From Aaosphaeria pasadenensis (taxonomy: Eukaryota > Ascomycota > Dothideomycetes > Pleosporales), in NCBI GenBank assembly GCA_022813625.1, contig JAKLMB010000007.1, forward strand, positions 1,388,585 through 1,452,584: a DNA stretch of 64,000 bases, given 5' to 3'. Each line of letters opens with the position of its first letter. Position 1 is the first letter of the stretch. The notes beneath the pieces were generated by a model that saw only the letters and a list, made by a program, of their open reading frames with translations, ran no database searches and was not told the origin of the DNA. A program made the position numbers and the translations under genes. Shown piece by piece: positions 59,232 through 64,000 of the stretch.

Positions 59232-59954
59232 ATGACTGGAGGCAAATCCGGAGGCAAGGCCAGCGGCTCTAAGTCCAGCGCCCAATCGTAAGTACCCAGA
59301 CATTTTCCCTCATTGCATCCTCTACCTTCATCGCTTCTGGGGTTTGTCGCGTTTCAAAATTTGGTTCTTTTTCCACCATCGGCTCAATTGGAATCATTCA
59401 AACCTTGAATGTCGATTTCAGAGTTTGACGCGACATTTCATTGAACGCGATCTCGGTGCATCGATTCATCGTGTGGTTCCTTTGCTGACTCCTATTGAAC
59501 AGGCGTTCTTCCAAGGCAGGTCTCGCCTTCCCCGTCGGTCGTGTCCACCGTCTTCTCCGCAAGGGCAACTACGCTCAGCGTGTCGGTGCCGGTATGTTTA
59601 GTTCATCACCAGTATCAGCAACAGTGTATTGACATTAGCCAGGTGCTCCCGTTTACCTCGCTGCTGTTCTCGAGTATCTCGCTGCCGAAATCCTCGAGTT
59701 GGCCGGTAACGCTGCTCGCGACAACAAGAAGACCCGTATCATTCCCCGTCATCTTCAGCTCGCCATCAGGAACGATGAGGAATTGAACAAGCTCCTTGGA
59801 CACGTCACCATCGCCCAGGGTGGTGTTCTTCCCAACATCCACCAAAGTATGTACCCCTGTGGGATCTTGTGTTTCGTTCACCTCGCTAACATTTCTAGAC
59901 CTCCTGCCCAAGAAGACTGCCAAACCTGGCAAGGGTCCATCACAGGAGCTTTAA
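59232..59954 (+). CDS. HTA1: Histone H2A
   Basis: Core histone H2A. Exons are 59232-59287, 59503-59591, 59643-59846 and 59899-59954, giving 134 residues. The sequence shows [14 protein letters not shown], then [22 protein letters not shown], the acidic-patch region [39 protein letters not shown] and [18 protein letters not shown]. The C-terminus PSQEL carries the Ser131-Gln motif phosphorylated after DNA damage, so this is canonical fungal H2A with the H2A.X-type tail and not H2A.Z. The first intron is long (215 bases) for the window. Confidence 0.98.
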
Positions 59955-60553
59955 GCGCTTGATCTTCTTTCTTTGGCGCGGTGGTTTATGGGTGTCTTCT
60001 TTCTGCAATGATAATGGGGTTCGGTCTGGGTTATGGGTCCACGGCTTTTTCTTGCACAGGGTTTGCAATATCAGAGCTGTACATTACATCCTAATCGGAT
60101 GAGATCACGAGCTTGAATTAAGCACGGAATTACTTCATTTTACTGTACAACAATCTTGTGATCATGCATATGTGACCTGACTTTGGAAGTTCGCTCCACG
60201 TGGTAAGAGTAGTTGTCACTTGTCGCGATCTGTGAAAGTTCATCCATCGATGGGATAGCGTTTTCGGAAATGAGATCTATATACACTGCGAAATCTCCAG
60301 TAATCGGCATAAGTAATAGTCGCTGATAACCTCACAAATTCATCGGTTCGATTATCGGCATACATTATGATGGAGCTTCCAATTCAATTTGCTTAATGTT
60401 GATGAAATTCAATGTTCGTATGGCTGGAAACGAAACCAGCATCGGCGTTTGCTATCTGAAATCAGTTGTATCAATTCGATTGATAGAGCATGGCCATGAC
60501 TGGCAACAGTGACAGTATTCGAGTATGTACAAAAGTCCTCCGTATTTTCCCTC
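59955..60553. other. Convergent region between H2A and NDUFB9
   Basis: A 599-base AT-leaning stretch with no recognisable gene. Confidence 0.6.
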
Positions 60554-61107
60554 TTACAACGTCATCTTCGGTGGGGCTATTATAACGTTAAATATCATGT
60601 AAACATATGGGCATATGATATACTCACGGTCGAGAATTGGTGCTGGTAGGTTGCGCTCGTACTTGGATCCTAATTTCGTTATTACCAAAATGTTACTGTC
60701 AGTTCAGAGAATTCGCATAAACCTACCTCCTGGGGCTGTTGGCGGACGGTACGGATCTGGATGCTTCCACTTCTCCAGTAAAGCTTCTGTCTCCTTGATG
60801 AGTTCCTGGCGCAAACATTAGCACCCGTCTGTTATCCTCAAACACCCATTCCGTATCTATTGAGCTCCCGGTGGCTATCGTACCCGTTGCTGTCGTGGTT
60901 CGGTCACATGCTTATTGGCTTCAAAAAGACCACGTATGTAGAGAGCCTGTCCTCTCCAGAGATACCGGTGGACAGCCCAGTCCAAGGCCAGCTTCAGGGA
61001 GCGCCTGTAGAGCCGTCTGCAGGCTTGTTAGCTTGGCCTTTTCAACCGTCGCATTCTTCGTCATAGACAGACGTCACTACTTACAGGACAGATATTTTGG
61101 TGCTCAT
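60554..61107 (-). CDS. NDUFB9: NADH dehydrogenase (complex I) LYR subunit, NDUFB9/B22 type
   Basis: This small gene was rebuilt from five exons on the minus strand: 61107-61085, 61016-60884, 60805-60727, 60669-60628 and 60576-60554, giving 99 residues. The N-terminus MSTKISVLRLYRRSLKLALDW carries the LYR motif (residues 9-12, LYRR) and aligns with NDUFB9 (VLRLYKRALRHLESW). The C-terminal KWKHPDPYRPPTAPGGSKYERN matches the mammalian HPQPYIFPDSPGGTSYERY segment. The tail ends DPPPKMTL. NDUFB9 is an accessory subunit of the membrane arm of complex I and binds an acyl carrier protein through the LYR fold. Each intron has a good branch point, and all phases agree. Confidence 0.88.
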
Positions 61108-61385
61108 CCTGAGCCTATTTCGATCTATCAAGATCAAAGGCGATGCTTCGTTGTTCCAGATGCAGCTATGCGGGCGTAACGCGGAGGAGGTTGGATGTTC
61201 GAAGCCGGTTGCGTTGCGATGAGGTTTGAAGCTCCTGTGGTTGGTGGTTGTAGCCGGTGCTTAGTCATCCCGCGATTTTCGCCGGGTGCAGGGAACGTCA
61301 GGGACTCGCTCATGATTGTACACTCATCCATACTCCAATTCGTTATTGACACATCTCGTCTGCCTGCGTAGTGCTCAATTCCATC
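61108..61385. promoter_or_regulatory. Bidirectional promoter of NDUFB9 and KGD2
   Basis: Just 278 bases separate the two divergent start codons, so the two mitochondrial genes must share control sequence. A CCAAT word lies at about 61333 on the plus strand. Confidence 0.65.
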
Positions 61386-63147
61386 ATGTATTGCATTCGT
61401 CGCGCCACAAGCTCCTCCTCGCCGTTGCGGTCTACCTCGTTCCTACGGTCTTGTCGTTCCGTGCCCCGATCCATAACCTCCAGCACAGGAGCTCGAAGCT
61501 ACTCAGCTACCTCCAGAGCAAATGCATCTATTTTACTGTCAAGCTCTCTTACGTGGGTAATTCTCGCTTGGGTGATGTTATGCTAGCTAAAAAAAAAATA
61601 CTACAGTGGGAATGCTAGGCAGTTGACGCTCCCGCGCAAGGTCGACTTTGTCCAATACCGCAACTATGGTCCGTTCAATGGCTATCAGCCTTCGCCTTTG
61701 GAATACAGCTAAACTTAAGGTTAGCGGATACAGTTGTCAAGGTGCCGCAAATGGCCGAATCCATTACAGAGGGCACTCTCAAGCAATGGAGCAAACGTAC
61801 GTACAAATCCCCTCGTATCGGAGGCTCGGCCGTTGCGACTCAATAGCTTACTGCTGGCACACAGAGGTCGGCGATTTCGTCGAGCAGGATGAAGAAATTG
61901 CCACCATTGAAACAGACAAGGTATGGCCGTGCGGGACTGGACGACGTAATGCGCTTTCATTGACTACCTCAGATTGATGTTTCCGTGAACGCTCCTGAAG
62001 CAGGCACAATCAAGGAGTTCCTGGTCAATGAGGAAGATACCGTCACTGTTGGACAAGATCTTGTCAAGATAGAACTAGGTGGCGAACCATCCGCTTCGTC
62101 GAAGGCCGAGGCCAAAGAGGAACCCAAAGAGCCTGCGCCCAAGGAGCAGGAGACGTCCTCGCAACCGGAAGGCGGCCAGGAGCAGGCCAAGGAACAATCT
62201 AAACAGGATGAAGCCCAACAGCCATCTAATCAAGAATCCAAGCCCCAACAATCTCCTCAAGAGGTCAAACCTGCTCAGCAGCCCACTAAACCCGCTCCAA
62301 AGGAAAGGGATTCGGATGCCAAAAAGGAATCACAACCGGGCAATCGTGAGGAGCGTCGGGTATGTGAAAGATTGTCTGATCATGGCCATGTTACTGAGAC
62401 TGTCTAGGTGAAAATGAACCGCATGCGCCTACGCATCGCCGAACGACTCAAGCAATCCCAGAATACCGCTGCATCATTGACGACTTTCAACGAGGTAGAC
62501 ATGTCCTCCATTATGGAGTTTCGCAAGTTATATAAGGATGAAATCCTAAAGAAGACCGGTGTCAAACTTGGCTTCATGAGCGCCTTTTCACGAGCATGTG
62601 TTCTGGCCATGAGAGAAGTCCCTGCTGTCAATGCATCTATCGAAGGGCCAAACGGTGGCGACACCATTGTGTATCGTGACTACGTCGATATCTCGGTGGC
62701 TGTCGCTACTGAAAAGGGACTGGTCACACCAGTTGTGCGTAATGCTGAATCTCTAGAGCTTGTAGGCATAGAGAAGACTATCGCAGATCTAGGAAAGAAA
62801 GCCAGGGACAACAAGCTTACCATTGAAGACATGGCCGGCGGAACTTTTACCATCAGCAACGGTGGAGTTTTCGGCTCTCTCATGGGTACCCCAATCATCA
62901 ACTTGCCCCAAACTGCTGTTCTTGGCCTACATGCTATCAAGGACAAGCCCGTAGCTATCAATGGCAAGATTGAGATTCGACCGGTACGTACTCGCATATT
63001 GTGCCGTAGAAGACTGACTGATTGCAATAGATGATGTACCTCGCTCTTACCTACGACCATCGTTTGCTTGATGGCAGGGAGGCTGTCACTTTTCTGGTTA
63101 AGGTTAAGGAATTCATCGAGGATCCCCGCAAGATGCTTCTAGGATAA
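61386..63147 (+). CDS. KGD2: 2-oxoglutarate dehydrogenase E2, dihydrolipoamide succinyltransferase (Kgd2)
   Basis: Kgd2 is the E2 core of the mitochondrial 2-oxoglutarate dehydrogenase complex. Exons are 61386-61552, 61607-61668, 61725-61796, 61865-61920, 61973-62359, 62408-62983 and 63031-63147, giving about 478 residues. The N-terminus is a Ser/Arg-rich targeting sequence. The lipoyl domain reads VVKVPQMAESITEGTLKQW and EQDEEIATIETDK, with the lipoyl-lysine in the ETDK turn. A Pro/Gln/Lys/Glu-rich linker follows; unlike bacterial E2 there is no clear peripheral-subunit-binding domain, as in other eukaryotic Kgd2. The catalytic domain ends with the DHRLLDGREAV active-site motif. The first intron is ambiguous: GTGGGT at 61553 to 61606, or GTAATT at 61557 to 61622; both keep the frame. 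Confidence 0.93.
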
Positions 63148-63229
63148 AGGAATATCTCTATCATGCCCTGGAATCCTTTTCCTGGATTTTCATAGCTGTC
63201 TTATGTACCTTTAAAGAGCCCTTGTAAAT

Positions 63230-64000
63230 AATCAGTCTAGGCTACTTATTATACTTCTACCTCCTTGTTACAATCTATCTTAATCCTCCTACTAGATACT
63301 CCTTAGGATCTATCTAGAAATAGGTTAGACTATATATAGGACTTATAGAATAGTATATCTAGCTATTACTTATATAAATCCTTACTTTTTAAAGATTTAT
63401 CTTTACCTTTAATAAAGGATAGTATTAAGATTAAGGATCTACTAGTTAGTTCTAAGGGATAATCTAAGGAGTAATATAAAGTAGTTATAAGGGTAAGAAT
63501 AATAATAGTAGTAGAATAGTAATATTATAATCTAAGTAACAACACCTAATGGATTAGTATAGTAACAACAAGGATACTAGATAACTAAGTGCTTATAAGG
63601 GGTAAGGTTATATAACTTATATAACCTCCTTACTTAGTTAATAGTAAGGATTACTAATACATAATACCCTTACTATCTTACCTATAAGGAAGTAAGGATA
63701 GACCCTAGTTGTTACGGATGAACCGAACAGTGACGATTCTAAGTAGCCAGGGGGTGACGAAGAATCCTACGAGGAGGACCTATAGGAACAGGAGGATGCA
63801 GACAGACTCTATGTAGACAAGGCTAACTATAACATAGACACGTAACTAAGGGTTATATAATAGATTTATAGATTTATAAGATTTATCTATTATAAATCTA
63901 TAAACCTAATAAATCTACTAAGTATACTTATATATATAAGTAGAATATATTTTATAGATAGGTCCTTATTATTAATCTATAATATAGTTCTCTATATCTA
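63230..64000. repeat. AT-rich, RIP-like degenerate DNA
   Basis: Shortly after the KGD2 stop codon the base composition changes to very AT-rich sequence dominated by TpA. Between 63273 and 63539 I find no CpA and no TpG dinucleotide at all, the expected mark of repeat-induced point mutation (CpA to TpA on either strand). In 63301-63360 I count 14 TpA against 10 ApT. A less degraded, GC-richer patch (63711-63852) keeps a decayed acidic frame. The block probably starts a RIP-inactivated transposon or AT-isochore that continues beyond the window. Confidence 0.8.
63711..63845 (+). pseudogene. Decayed coding remnant inside the RIP block
   Basis: This frame reads through acidic, coding-like sequence (DEPNSDDSK, GGDEESYEEDL, EQEDADRLYVDKANYN) broken by stops at 63744 (TAG), 63783 (TAG) and 63843 (TAA). 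Each stop is what CAG or CAA would give by a C-to-T change. The element family is not recognised; a transposon gene is likely. Confidence 0.45.

Overview
This window is nuclear DNA from a filamentous ascomycete (Pezizomycotina). The evidence is a set of 23 eukaryotic housekeeping genes, mostly split by short introns of about 50-75 bases with GTRNGT-like donors, CTAAY-type branch points and YAG acceptors. A complex I subunit (absent from budding yeasts such as Saccharomyces) is present, and the right end has a block with the signature of repeat-induced point mutation (RIP). The class or genus cannot be fixed from the sequence alone.

Layout from left to right. A 2.3 kb motif-rich non-coding stretch precedes SKT5 (chitin synthase activator, +) and the meiotic recombination gene HOP2 (+). 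ATG22 (-, vacuolar effluxer) is divergent from MED14/RGR1 (+, Mediator). A MIC26/27-type MICOS gene (-) is divergent from OCT1 (+, mitochondrial intermediate peptidase). GUP1 (-) is divergent from ARP4 (+), and PUP1 (-, proteasome beta2) from NUP159 (+). TFC4 (-, TFIIIC) and SYS1 (-, Golgi) follow; SYS1 is divergent from COA6 (+). A PARG-like macrodomain gene (-) is followed by a 3.1 kb gene-free interval with an (AG)31 tract. Three plus-strand genes come next: mitochondrial AsnRS, an MRS3/4 iron carrier and a SAP1-like AAA ATPase. SQS1 (-, G-patch) is divergent from ATG4 (+). The histone pair H2B (-) / H2A (+) follows, then a small NDUFB9-type complex I gene (-) divergent from KGD2 (+, 2-oxoglutarate dehydrogenase E2). 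The last 0.8 kb is AT-rich and appears RIP-mutated.

Genes largely alternate in orientation, giving shared bidirectional promoters and convergent 3' ends. Several neighbours share a theme: two divergent pairs encode mitochondrial proteins (MICOS/OCT1 and NDUFB9/KGD2), two autophagy genes lie in the window, and H2A/H2B share a promoter. There is no secondary-metabolite cluster and no clear novel multi-gene system.

The best unusual signals are four. The SKT5 3' intron yields a CaaX box whether or not it is spliced. Two short motifs are strongly over-represented in intergenic DNA. The PARG-like protein has a degenerate signature. The right edge shows a sharp switch into RIP-type DNA carrying a decayed reading frame. 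Exon boundaries were read by eye from splice signals, phase and family similarity, and have not been checked against transcripts.
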